Both the position numbers and the translations under genes were made by a program. The notes under the pieces are model-generated. The model had not been told where the DNA came from and ran no database searches. It saw nothing but the letters and a program-made list of their open reading frames with translations. This document shows, one piece after another, positions 1 through 10,439 of a stretch of 64,000 nucleotides of DNA (positions within the stretch are counted from its first letter, which is position 1; every line of letters begins with the position of its first letter). The DNA is from Aplidium turbinatum. Its lineage: Eukaryota > Chordata > Ascidiacea > Aplousobranchia > Polyclinidae. The stretch is from the NCBI GenBank assembly GCA_918807975.1, contig OU964923.1:23851235-23915234 (forward strand), in the 5' to 3' direction.

Positions 1-218
1 AACAATTCATTCATTTTCTTATTTGAGCGACTGTTTAACCTGATATTTGCCGCAGGAGTCATAGCAGCAATGCAATATGACACAGTAGTTGAGTAGCATA
101 ATTATTACAACAGTCAACAGTATGTTAATTGAGTCTCAGGCAAAAATTAGGTAGGGGTCCGCAGAATTAATAATTTGTCTAAAGGTGTCCGTGACAACAA
201 AAAGGTTGAGAACCACTG
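1..218. mobile_element. hAT-type element, right end only
   Basis: Ends in ggttgagaaccactg, the inverted terminus also seen on the complete element at 23845-24356. The left part lies outside the window. About 190 bp of unrecognised sequence follow. Confidence 0.6.
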
Positions 219-413
219 GCATAAAAGCTTCACCACACTTACTACGTAGGTTTATTTTATTCTGAGGACAGCTCCCGAAAAGAGTCAGACGAAAACCTGC
301 AGCTATCATCTACCAGCAACTTTCTACTCGCTTTTTCGTTTCAGACATGTGATTGAAAAAAAAAGTCAAGGATATAATTATTATAATTTGCTTTTTAGTA
401 GCAAGGTCTGCAA

Positions 414-872
414 CAGGGTTGTCAGACAGCTTTTGAGAAAAAGAGCCAAATAATGTCGAAAAAAGGGCCAAACTGGGTAAAAAAGAGCCAAATTGTTCAA
501 TAATGTTAATAACGTTGCTAATAAAACATAATAACGTTAACAACGTCAATAACGTTACAACATTACAACAACACAGTCTACCGTACATTCTAATCTACAA
601 GAACAATTCCAAATCTTCATCTTCGACAGTGTTTCCACTCGAATCTTTGGCATTGGCATAAACAATAAACATTGTCAGCTAAACAGTGTCTAAAAAATCG
701 TAATAACACTTTTCAGTCTCAATTTCCGAAAGACATTTATTTAAATAGCTGGTTTGATAGTATGTGCCAACTGCTTCCAAAAAGAGCCAAATATTGAAAA
801 CAAAGGGCCAAGGGGCCAAACAATTTTTTTGGGGGCCAACTACCTCTAAAAAGGGCCAATCTGGCAAGCCTG
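414..872. mobile_element. hAT MITE, 459 bp
   Basis: Imperfect inverted ends (cagggttgtcaga / tctggcaagcctg) flanked by an exact 8-bp target duplication gtctgcaa (406-413 and 873-880). Repeated gggccaa words inside, no coding capacity. Confidence 0.85.
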
Positions 873-1037
873 GTCTGCAACTCTATTTAACATTTAACTG
901 CAGGCTGTGTGACTGTGGCCAAAAAGAAGAGTTGCCAACCTTTTTTGCCCTTGCTCTTTTTCCATTACTGTTTTGCAATATTTACAAGCAACCTTGCTAT
1001 TGCCCTCTGTAAACTAGAAAGCTACAAGCATTGTGCC

Positions 1038-1777
1038 ATGTCGCAGAAAAGCAGGAAAACTAACACAGAGCAAGGCTCATTTGAAAGTATTGTTAAAATG
1101 CTGGAGAATTTTGAGAACAAGTTCACCAAAAAACTTGAAGAAATCGAAAGTAGACTTTCGGAACAGGTTAGGATTCAAATGGAGTCTATAGAGAAACTGA
1201 ACAGAACTACTACTGCCCTAGAAGTTAGAATTTCCGGCCAAGATTCACAAATTAAAGCGTTAGAAAACTCAAATCAAGCTCTAGAACTCGAACTCAATCA
1301 ATTTAAAGAAAAAAGTCGAAAAGAAACTTTAGCTAAGGAGCATTACGAAAAACGGCTGAACATCTTAATCCACGGAATCGAAGGAGATAAAGACGAAAAG
1401 AAACACCAAACAACAGAAATCGTCAAACAACTTTTAGAAAACACCCTTGATTGTAATAATATTGAACTGCTGGACTGCCACAGACTGGGCTCTAAACAAA
1501 CTTCAAGTAAGTCTAACCAACGACCAATCATATTCAAAATTTCTAGTGTGTTGGTAAAAGATAAAATCTTTAAGTCACTGAAAGTTCTCAAGAGTTATAA
1601 TCAACGACATAACTGTAAAATATTCTTCACTGACCATCTTCCGAAACAAATATACATAAAAAAAAAAAATTGCTCCCACGATTAAAGGAAGCTAAAGAAA
1701 ATAATGAAAGCTTCAAGTGGGTTACCTCCCCCGGTGATATAAATCTTTATATCAACGGTAAGCTTGTTGATGTTTAG
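1038..1777 (+). pseudogene. LINE ORF1 (coiled-coil RNA-binding protein), frame-shifted at a poly-A run
   Basis: A glutamate/lysine-rich coiled coil (about residues 20-110) is followed by an RRM-like part with RLNILIHGIEG, DCHRLGS, RPIIFK and FFTDHLPK, like L1-type ORF1 nucleic-acid chaperones. The frame opened at ATG 1038 ends at 1685, right after an A run near 1660-1671. In the next frame the family's C-terminus continues to TAG 1775-1777. One base in a homopolymer separates the two, so a sequencing error or a young mutation is equally possible. Confidence 0.75.
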
Positions 1778-2506
1778 TGTACCTAAGATATGTGTTTAGT
1801 GTATATGCAACATTCACTCAATTGCATCCCATAGCAAAATCAGTTTGTGAAACTAAGCAGGTGTGTTTCGCTTTGGTTTTAGAACCCTTCCGGCGCTTGC
1901 AAGCACTGATTGTTTCCTTCGGTGCCGTAGGCATTGTTGGATTCCTTCGGTGCTCCGGGCACTAGTTTTCGTTCGGTGTTTGTGGGCACTGGTTGATTCT
2001 GTTTTGCTTTAAGTGTAGAAGCAATGAAAATCATTGACATTATGTTTTTAAAATAGTTTCCCTTGAATACTCCGGACATTCATTCAACGGCCTAGTTTTG
2101 TAGACACGAATGTGTACTATACTTCTTTATGTTCCATTACCCTGGCATGAATAGCCTATGCATACTTGCCTGCGAACTGTGATTAACTTCTGCTCTCTCT
2201 GTGTTGATTTTTGTTAATAGTAACATTTAATTTTTTACAAAACCTTATCATTTGTTTGCTTGTTATTTGTCTAATGTCTTTCACTCATGCATCTGCGTGG
2301 ATTATTAGTGATGATTCAATGTTTTTTTAGTGCTGAATTGATGTCTGGCTACATCACATTTGGCCTTCCGCGATGCCACGTGATGCTATTCTTTTGCGTG
2401 CTCTACATATCTTGAATAAACCCTGCGTGCTGATTACCGCGTCAAACTGTGCTGATCCACATATCTCGTAATTAACTGTACCAATAATGACATTTCAGAG
2501 ACCCAT

Positions 2507-5500
2507 GTGTCCTCGAGTCAGGCTGCTGCTCTTGATTCAGACGCAGAAAATGCGTTCTACCTATGCGATTCTCTTAATCGGTCACTAACTCGCAACTTCA
2601 ATAACTGCGAATACCACAACATCAACTCTCCTACTTTTGAGACAATTCGTAGTGCATCATTATTTGTTATTCATGTAAATATCAGGTCATTACAAAAAAA
2701 TTTTGACTCTTTGTACGATTTTCTTGCTAACTTCGACAAACTTCCTGATGTTATTTGCATAACTGAAACTCGTATTAAAGTCACTCCTCTGTCAAATATT
2801 ACTCTACCTGGGTACGAGTATAAATACGTTAACTCCATTACTTCTGCAGGTGGAGTTTTGATTTACGCATTAGAAAAATATAATATCACACCCCTGAAAC
2901 CTTTTGAAGTGCCTTGTGTTGACTGTGAAAGCTTATTTGTTAATATAAGTAACACCACAACAAGCGCTAACATGAAAATTGGCGTAGTATACCGTCACCC
3001 AAACACCAATATCCAACGTTTTGTTGATGCTCTGGACAGTGTGCTAAGTAACTTAAACAAAATGAATCAAACCTACTATATATTAGGTGATTTCAATATC
3101 AATATTTTAAATGACATTCTCCCTTCGCCGGTCACAAATTATCTAAATATGCTAAACAGCAATGGTACTTGCCCTATAATTACTCAGCCAACAAGAGTTA
3201 CTGATAAATCGTCAACACTAATTGATCACATTTTATCGAACGATGTCTCTCATTCCGTATTACCGGGAATAATTAAGTCTGACATCTCTGATCATTACCC
3301 TACCTTTTGTATAATTTCCCACGTTGACAACCCGCATCAACACAAACCTCGTTTCTACAGAGACAAGCGTAACCTTGATTCGGGTTCTTTCATTGAGGAC
3401 TTGAACTCCCAACTAGGCACGTTTCTATTGGGTATTAAATCATTACAACCTCAGGAACTGAATTATAAATATAGCGAACTATTACAGATTTTAAAAAACG
3501 CAATTGACAAATACGCTCCACTGAAAAAAATGTCAAGGAAAATGTGCAAGTTAAAAAGGAAGCCGTGGATTACCAGTGGGTTGTTTACTTCAATTAAAAA
3601 TAAGCAAAAAATGTACCAATCGCACTACCTGAAAGGGAATCAAACAGACAGGCTAGAGTACAAAAAATACGCAAATAAGCTCACCAAATTGAAATACATT
3701 TCCAAGCAAAATTATATACATTCGGAAATTGAACTGAACAAATCTTCTCCACGTAAAGTTTGGGAAGTCATTAACTCACTGCTGCCAAATAAACAAAAAT
3801 CAAAGCAAACAATCAATTCCATTAATATTGATGGAGTGTCATCAAACAAACCCATCGAAATGGCGAACCAATTCAATAAATTCTTCTGCAACGTTGGAAA
3901 AGAGATCTCTGACAGCGTTCCGCTTGCCAAAGATAACAACTTCACATCCTACCTTACAAACCACGTTCCTTCTTCTATTTTTCTTGAACCAACGACTGGC
4001 GATGAGGTACTCAAAGAAATCCGAGCCCTAAAACCCAACAAAGCAACTGGCTACGATGACATTTCAGCATATTTCATACAGATCGCCTCCGTGATTATTG
4101 CCCTGCCCTTCTCAAATCTTATTAACTATTCCTTTCAGTTCGGTATTTTCCCAGATACATTTAAACTTGCCAAAGTTGTACCCGTCTTCAAATCTGGAGA
4201 CAAACTTGAGGTAAATAATTATAGACCTATCTCCCTTTTATCGTCTTTCGAAAAAATCTTGGAAAAGCTCTTATATAAAAGGGTCTCTTCCTTTCTAGAC
4301 AAACATTCTGTCCTTGCTCCTACGCAATTTGGATTTCGGTCTGGCTCCTCTACTTCATATGCCGCTATTGATATTATTAGTGCCACCTATGAACACGTAA
4401 AAAGCAACCTGTACACAGGTTTGGTTCTCTTGGATCTTAAAAAAGCCTTTGACACGGTATACCATCCCATTCTACTATACAAACTCAACCACTATGGAAT
4501 CCGAGGTACAGCAAACGAATTATTCTCCTCCTACCTAAAAGACAGAATGCAGTATGTCGCGATTAATGAACAGGAATCTGAACAGAGATGCATAACACAC
4601 GGTGTACCTCAGGGTTCAACGCTGGGTCCATTGCTGTTTTTATTGTACGTAAACGACTTACCAAACTGCACGTCTTCTGTTCCAAGACTTTACGCAGACG
4701 ATACCTGCCTGGTAATTAATGCTCCGAATCCAACCTACTTAGAAAAAGAAATATCGTCTGAATTACTTAACATCAAGAACTGGATTAATGCCAATAAATT
4801 AGTTATCAATCCTTCCAAATCAAATGTCATTGTGATCCCTCCTAAAAAATGCAGCTACCCAGAAGATATCAATGTACTTTATAATTGTGCTCAGATCGAA
4901 CAAGTTAAGTTTGCCAAATACCTTGGCATTATTTTTGACAATGGTCTAAATTTTGAACCTCACATTAATATGCTCCACAAGAAACTTTCTATATCTGTAG
5001 GGATATTGTCGAAACTCAAATACATTCTTCCAAACAAAACATTATTACAATTATACTACGCACTGGTACATTCTCATATCGTATATGGGATAACGATTTG
5101 GGGTTCATGCTGCAAGACACAAATGAACAAGCTTAGCACCTTACAAAATAAGGCTGTCAGAATAGTAGCAGGTGGCAGGTGGTCTGATCATGTCACACCT
5201 TTCTATAAGAAACTTAACATACTCAAGCTTAAAGATTTGTACGAACACGAAATTGCTAAATTCATGTTTAAATTTGATACGGATGTATTGCCTCTGCCTT
5301 TCGCACACTACTTTGAAAAAACCAAACTCATGTATAATGCACGTCTTACTAGACACTCTTCCAACGATTGTTACTTTGTCCCACGTTACGCCTCATCCCG
5401 ACTCCAGCGCAGCATTAAATATGCCGGAGTGAAAGTCTGGAACTCCTTACCAACGAGCTTGCGTAAACTGTCATTTTATTCTTTTAAAAAACAACACAAA

Positions 5501-5524
5501 AATTCACTCATCGCCAAATACTAG
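2507..5524 (+). CDS. LINE ORF2: AP endonuclease and reverse transcriptase, intact
   Basis: 1005 codons without a stop. N-terminal apurinic-like endonuclease: HVNIRSLQKNFD, CITETRI, LGDFNIN (near residue 194) and SDHYPTF (near 260). Reverse transcriptase: NNYRPISLLSSFEKILEK, QFGFRSGSST, LLDLKKAFD, HGVPQGSTLGPLLF and the catalytic YADD near residue 729, then the family's C-terminal KYLGI and ALVHSHIVYGI segments. The endonuclease nicks the target and the polymerase primes from it. All key motifs are present, so this copy could be active if ORF1 is supplied. Confidence 0.93.
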   Translation: MSSSQAAALDSDAENAFYLCDSLNRSLTRNFNNCEYHNINSPTFETIRSASLFVIHVNIRSLQKNFDSLYDFLANFDKLPDVICITETRIKVTPLSNITLPGYEYKYVNSITSAGGVLIYALEKYNITPLKPFEVPCVDCESLFVNISNTTTSANMKIGVVYRHPNTNIQRFVDALDSVLSNLNKMNQTYYILGDFNINILNDILPSPVTNYLNMLNSNGTCPIITQPTRVTDKSSTLIDHILSNDVSHSVLPGIIKSDISDHYPTFCIISHVDNPHQHKPRFYRDKRNLDSGSFIEDLNSQLGTFLLGIKSLQPQELNYKYSELLQILKNAIDKYAPLKKMSRKMCKLKRKPWITSGLFTSIKNKQKMYQSHYLKGNQTDRLEYKKYANKLTKLKYISKQNYIHSEIELNKSSPRKVWEVINSLLPNKQKSKQTINSINIDGVSSNKPIEMANQFNKFFCNVGKEISDSVPLAKDNNFTSYLTNHVPSSIFLEPTTGDEVLKEIRALKPNKATGYDDISAYFIQIASVIIALPFSNLINYSFQFGIFPDTFKLAKVVPVFKSGDKLEVNNYRPISLLSSFEKILEKLLYKRVSSFLDKHSVLAPTQFGFRSGSSTSYAAIDIISATYEHVKSNLYTGLVLLDLKKAFDTVYHPILLYKLNHYGIRGTANELFSSYLKDRMQYVAINEQESEQRCITHGVPQGSTLGPLLFLLYVNDLPNCTSSVPRLYADDTCLVINAPNPTYLEKEISSELLNIKNWINANKLVINPSKSNVIVIPPKKCSYPEDINVLYNCAQIEQVKFAKYLGIIFDNGLNFEPHINMLHKKLSISVGILSKLKYILPNKTLLQLYYALVHSHIVYGITIWGSCCKTQMNKLSTLQNKAVRIVAGGRWSDHVTPFYKKLNILKLKDLYEHEIAKFMFKFDTDVLPLPFAHYFEKTKLMYNARLTRHSSNDCYFVPRYASSRLQRSIKYAGVKVWNSLPTSLRKLSFYSFKKQHKNSLIAKY

Positions 5525-5859
5525 CACGTTTAATTTTGTATTACCTTTATGCTACCGATAGACTACTAAATATACTTCTCTGTGACCATCTTCTAACCCT
5601 TGTTCCAATTTTCGTTTTTGAATTATTCTTATCGCAATTTTAGAACTTCTTTTGAATCTGGGGTATCTGCTTGACTCGAAGACCCATGGTCTCTTCGCAG
5701 ATTCCCGTTGCTGGAAAATTCCTTTTTATTGCTGTATTTATTGTATTATATTTACCTACAACGAAATAAAATCAATCAATCAATCAATCAATCAATCTGT
5801 TACAGGTTGTATCCAGCCTTTAAGTTTATCCAAGGTGTTGCGACCGTGCCAAATTTCTT

Positions 5860-6300
5860 TCAACTCAATGGTGCGATCAGTTCCCAGCTGGCAGGGTCTA
5901 TGTCAGTTAGCTTCAGGTCGCGTTTGCAAACGTCTCTGTAACGCAATGCAGGTCGTCCTACTAGGCGTTTCCCCGTGGCAAGTTCACTGTACAGAATGTC
6001 CTTTGGAATGCGCCCATCCTTCATTCTGGATACATGCCTCAACCAGCGTAGACGTCGCTGGCAGAGGAGAAGGTGCATGCTCTGGGAGCAAGAACGTTCC
6101 AGAACAGTGGCGTTGGGTATTCTGTCCTTCCAGGAAATACCAAGAATGCGCCTCAAGCAACGAAGGTGAAAGCTTTCAAGGCGGTTTTCTTGTCTGGCAT
6201 AAGTGGTCCAGGACTCACTACCGTACAGCAGAGTAGGCTACGGTACTAAGAACACACGCACGGTAGGCTACACTTTGAGTTTTGTGTTAAGTGTCAAAAG
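5860..6300 (-). pseudogene. Decayed LINE: C-terminal domain
   Basis: RRILGISWKDRIPNATVLER, RRLRWLRHVSRMKDGRIPKD and GRPALRYRDVCKRDLKLTD are the usual C-terminal segment of this LINE type, in the first part of which two TAGGCTA sites (6234 and 6264) break the frame. Confidence 0.8.
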
Positions 6301-6400
6301 ATTGTTGTCCCACACTCTCGCCCCGAGTTGAGTCATCACTCCTGCAGCCCTGGCTATCCGTCAGTCGATTTCCTTATCTAAGGACAGATTATTTATTTTA

Positions 6401-6547
6401 CAGATTACAGACAGATTACAGATTGGAGAGATTACAGATTGGACAGATTACAGATTGGACAGATTACAGATTGGACAGATTACAGATTGGACAGATTAGG
6501 CTACAGATTGGACAGATTGCAGATTGGACAGATTACAGATTGGACAG
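6401..6547. repeat. 16-bp minisatellite (gattacagattggaca)n
   Basis: About eight tandem units. One unit carries an extra ggcta after gatta (6497-6503). Confidence 0.9.
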
Positions 6548-6574
6548 TGTAGCGCCAGAGAGCTCTGTCGTCTC

Positions 6575-6611
6575 TGACGTCACACGTACACGTCACTAGA
6601 ATCTTCCAGAA
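6575..6611. promoter_or_regulatory. CRE-like palindrome and heat-shock-element-like site
   Basis: TGACGTCA at 6575-6582 and a GAA-TTC-GAA array in perfect 5-bp phase starting at 6599, 6604 and 6609. Both lie inside the 1.12-kb insertion, as might a mobile promoter. Binding is not shown. Confidence 0.4.
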
Positions 6612-6818
6612 AGCTCCGCCTTGAGCGCATAACTGCACGTCTCGGGAATTCAATTCAGCAATCGGGAATTCAACTTCTGTAATCAACGTCACTACGCCGA
6701 ATTCCTACCTTGGTTCATCGTTATGTAGAATTGCAGTCGTGTTGCGTTGTGTGATCATATGTAAAACTCGCAATCTCACACTAGTACCTTCTTAAAGAAG
6801 TTAAGCTCATGATTTTAA

Positions 6819-6948
6819 ATCAATCAGTCGTTTGCTATGTGAAAATCAATCAGTCGTTTGCCACGTGAAAATCAATCAGTCGTTTGCCACGTGAAAATCA
6901 ATCAGTCGTTTGCTATGTGAAAATCAATCAGTCGTTTGCTATGTGAAA
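6819..6948. repeat. 26-bp tandem repeat, five units
   Basis: Five copies of atcaatcagtcgtttgctat plus gtgaaa, two of them with ccac in place of ctat; degenerate copies continue to about 7100. Confidence 0.92.
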
Positions 6949-7627
6949 TTTAGTCTTTTGTAGAGTTCTACAACATGTAAAAATCAGAGTGTGTTAAGTT
7001 TTTGCTATGTGAAAATCAATAGGTTGTTGAGTTTTTGTTCAATATGAAAAGTCGGTTCTTTCAATATGGAAATCAGTTGAATGCAATATCAAAAGTCAGA
7101 ACTTAAAACCAGTATCAAGAAATCAGTCTTGGTAATTCTAAAGCAATGTATCGGTTTCGTTGTTGCTACTGTTTTCTGTTTTTGGCACTGCCAGGATGAC
7201 GTTTGGATCAGTTTATTGTTAATGTAGCAGCGACAACATTTCGTATCCAGTTGTTGGTGGTGGAGCTTTAATATTCCGTGTTTTCCTTTACTTTCTGTGT
7301 TGCTGGATCGAAGATTAAAAACTATAAACAATTACGTTGTGAGCAAGCATTGATCTTCTGAGTTGAGTTAGTAAACAATACAGCAGCGTAATCGACCTCG
7401 TGTCCTATCATTCCTCGCCGACTTTGCCCAGGAATGTTGCCATCCCACTGATGGCTGTGTATGGGTGGATATGCTGAAAGCAGCGTCCGCTACAGACAGA
7501 TTACAAGATTTCCTTATCTAAGGTTGCTGGTGACCGTTGAACCAAGGTAGGTGAAGTGGTCTGTCACTTCGAGCACTTCTGGTCCTATGGTGATGACAGG
7601 TGGCTTGGGGACATCTTGGCCCATGAC

Positions 7628-8657
7628 TAGCCTACTGTTTTCTTGATACTGATGGTCAGGGCGAATTCCCTACAGGCGTGTGCAAACTGGTTGAGCAACT
7701 GTTGCAGCTCGTGCTCGACGTGTGCTGACAGTGCTGCGTCGACGGCAAACAACAGTTCTCTGATCAGCACTGTAGCCTACGAATTTTTGTCTTGGCTCTC
7801 AGTCGGGCCAGGTTGCACAGTTTCCCATCACTGCGGGTGTGTAGGTGGACTCCTTGTGTGGAGTGACCGAATGCAAAGTTCAGCAACAGAGAGAAGAAAA
7901 TCCCAAACAAAGTCGGCGCAAGGACACATCCTTGTTTCACACCAGACCGAATTGCGAAGGGTTCAGAGGTCTCCCCGTCGTAGCTGACCACACCCTGCAT
8001 GTCCTTGTGGAAAGAGATAATGATGCTAAGCAGCTGTGGGGGACAGCCAATCATCTGCAGTAGCTGAAACAGGCCTCTCCTGCTGACAATTGGTCAAAGC
8101 CTTCGTCAGGTCAATAAAGGCGATGTACAACGGCCTCTGCTGCTCACGGCACTTCTCTTGAAGCTGTCGTACGGAGAAAATCATGTCTGTTGTGGACCTC
8201 TGGGCGCGGAACCCGCACTGAGATTCAGGGTAGAACCTGTCGGCCAATAGGCTACCTGAAGGCGCCTAAGGATCACTTTGGCAAAGACTTTTCCCACGAT
8301 GCTAAGCAGAGAGATGCCTCTGTAGCTGTTGCAATCAATGCGATCCCCCTTGTTTTTGTACAGAGTAATGATTTTGGAGTTGCCCATGGACTGCGGTACT
8401 TGGCCCTCTTTCCAGCAAAAACGCAGTAACTGGTGCAGTGGTTTTAGCAGGACAGGTTTCCCACACTTTATGACCTCAGCTGGAATGTTATCCTCTCCCA
8501 GTGCTTTCCCACTTTGCATAGAGTCAATGGCTTTACTCAGTTCTTGTAAAGTAGGTTCTGCATCAAGCTCTGCGATAACAAGTAGATTTTCAATGTGGTC
8601 AAGCACGTCTAGAGAGACCGAGTTTTCTGTTGAATATAGTCCCAGGTAATGTTCCAC
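7628..8657 (-). pseudogene. Decayed LINE: reverse transcriptase domain
   Basis: Motifs in order: SMQSGKALGEDNIPAEVIK, NSYRGISLLSIVGKVFAK, ESQCGFRAQRSTTDMIFS, PLYIAFIDLTKA, GVKQGCVLAPTLFGIFFS and LLFAVDAALS (catalytic first Asp replaced by Val), in several frames. Three frame changes coincide with TAGGCTA heptamers at 8248, 7773 and 7628. Confidence 0.8.
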
Positions 8658-9386
8658 TCAGCGTGCCATCTGCTTGTCCTTGTCTGTGAGGATCTCGCCA
8701 GTCGATGCTTTAAAGGGGGCACACTTTTTGATTGGTTTTCCTGTTGCTTGTTTGATGCTCTCATACATTTTTCTTATGTTGCCACTGTCTGATCTGATGC
8801 AAACTGGATACGTTCCGACAGCAAAAGCCAGTGGTTGTTTGCACAGCGGCGTGAGGTTTGCTTTGTCCCTATAGGTTCGCTGAGCTTTGTATCGCGCGGC
8901 TTTTAGGGCTTGTAGGTTCTGACTGCTCGGTTTTTTTTTTTGTAGCTGAGCAGTGCTTTACGTTTCAGGTCGATAATAGGTTCCAACATAGAGATGTGTG
9001 CTTTAAACCAGTCTGTGTTCTTCCGCTCCTTCTCTCCATAGGTCTGGACGGCTGCACGGTGGATGGTCTTACTCAGTGGCTCCCACATGTGTTCTGAGTC
9101 CTGAGTTTGGACAATGTTCAGGCTTTCTTCAGGACGTTCAAAGAACTTCTGGTTTTTGTTTGGAAGGGAGGTTTTGCTGACATCGATTTTTGGCTGGCCT
9201 TTCTTCTTGATGTGATGCAGCCTCTTGGGCCTTATTGATATCCTTGAGGCAACAAGAGAGTGGTCAGCGTCGCAGTCTGCACTGTGGTATGATCTTGTGT
9301 TGCAGACACTGTTTAAAGAGGTACGTCGTGTGATGACTAGATCCAACTGGTGCCATCGTTGCGATCTGGGGTGTCGCCAGGATGCT

Positions 9387-10072
9387 TTATAGATAGCTTT
9401 GTTTTGTTACACAAAGGTTGTGGTGGCAGCAAAGCTCGAGGAGCCTTTGCCCATTGTTGTTCATTTTTCCAATCCCATGGTGACCCAGCACAGCAGTCTG
9501 CCAAGACTCATTGTCTGCGCCCACCCTGGCGTTGAAGTCCCCCAAGACGAAGATGTGCTCTGATACTGGGATTTCCTGAACAGCCTTGTCTAATTGCTCA
9601 TAGAACTGATCCTTGGCTTCAGATGTGGCCTGCAGTGTTGGCGCATACACACACACGAGGTTTGTAGGACCTTCATGCGTGGAAAGGCGCAGTGTAGCCT
9701 AAAGATTTTTTCTGTGTCTCCCGTAGGGGGTTCTATCATGTGCAGCATGGTATTTCTAACGACAAAGCCAACCCCATGTTCTCTGGTTTCATCCCTTGCT
9801 TTCCCTTTCCAGAAGAAGGTATAGGAGTCCTCCTTTAGGGACCCACTGTCAGGAAGTCTTGTTTCTTGCAAAGCAGCTATATCAATGTTCAATCTGTAGA
9901 GTTCGCGATCGCTCACTGCAGTCTTACGAAAGTCCTGTATATCTCTTAAGTCATCGGATAGACCAGTGCGCATAGTTCGTACATTCCAGCTTGCAATATG
10001 AATGGCTGGAGTTTTCTGTTTACTTCTGTCATTTCTTGCTTTGTTGTCTGGTGTATGGCATATACAACCCAC
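9387..10072 (-). pseudogene. Decayed LINE: endonuclease domain
   Basis: IASWNVRTM, AALQETRLPD and GVGFVVRN are read in one frame (10072-9590); VYAPTLQATSEAKDQFYEQL, LGDFNARVG and GHHGIGKMN in another (9656-9387). The switch is explained by a 5-bp GGCTA insertion at 9695-9701. Further pieces of the endonuclease/linker follow at 9346-8903 (DLVITRRTSLNSVCNTRSYH). Confidence 0.8.
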
Positions 10073-10366
10073 CTATCGAGTAAGACTCTAAGCTCCACAC
10101 ACCCAATGAAGCATGTAAGTCGTGACGGGTCAACACCTAACTGGCCGGGGGCTGCCTGGCTTAAAGCGGGCGGTAGCTGAACCAGTAGGGGAAGGTATGG
10201 ACTGATGAGCCACTTTTTCACATTAAAAGCTATAGTTGGTTAACTAATCACTCTATGATGACGAAACTTCCACACAACATAGTGTGATCACTTCAGTATA
10301 TTGTGTAAAAAATTCAACCACATATAATTATAGGATCAACAAAAATATTTGACAGCATTGACATTG

Positions 10367-10439
10367 ATCAGAGTGGTTCAAGGGTGCAAACGCGTTTGGA
10401 CCTTTGAACCACCAGGTATGGACCCTTGAACCACTCTGA
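10367..10439. repeat. Perfect 19-bp inverted repeat
   Basis: atcagagtggttcaagggt at 10367-10385 and its exact complement at 10421-10439, separated by 35 bp. Otherwise 10240-11200 shows no gene; it may be an insertion in the 5' part of the decayed LINE. Confidence 0.7.

Larger units (their letters stand above)
900..5797 (+). mobile_element. LINE, Jockey superfamily (CR1/L2/Daphne-like), nearly full length
   Basis: A two-ORF LINE: ORF1 coiled-coil protein from 1038, ORF2 endonuclease/reverse transcriptase 2507-5524, a 3' UTR, and an (aatc)n tail at about 5763-5797. The 3' end is clear. The 5' end is not; it lies between the MITE ending at 872 and the ORF1 start. The whole ORF2 suggests a recent insertion. 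Confidence 0.88.
6384..7506. mobile_element. Unclassified 1.12-kb insertion in the decayed LINE, 17-bp target duplication
   Basis: Bounded by exact copies of gatttccttatctaagg (6367-6383 and 7507-7523); the LINE frame reads through if it is removed. It holds a 16-bp minisatellite at the left, a CRE-like site, a heat-shock-like element, a 26-bp minisatellite and about 550 bp of non-coding sequence. Both ends carry acagattaca-type words. No coding region, no LTR ends and no poly-A tail, so the class is unknown. Confidence 0.8.

Noticed and set aside
6819-6948. CRISPR-like array (five 26-bp units)
   Set aside because: The units abut without spacers and the DNA is animal nuclear; it is a minisatellite.
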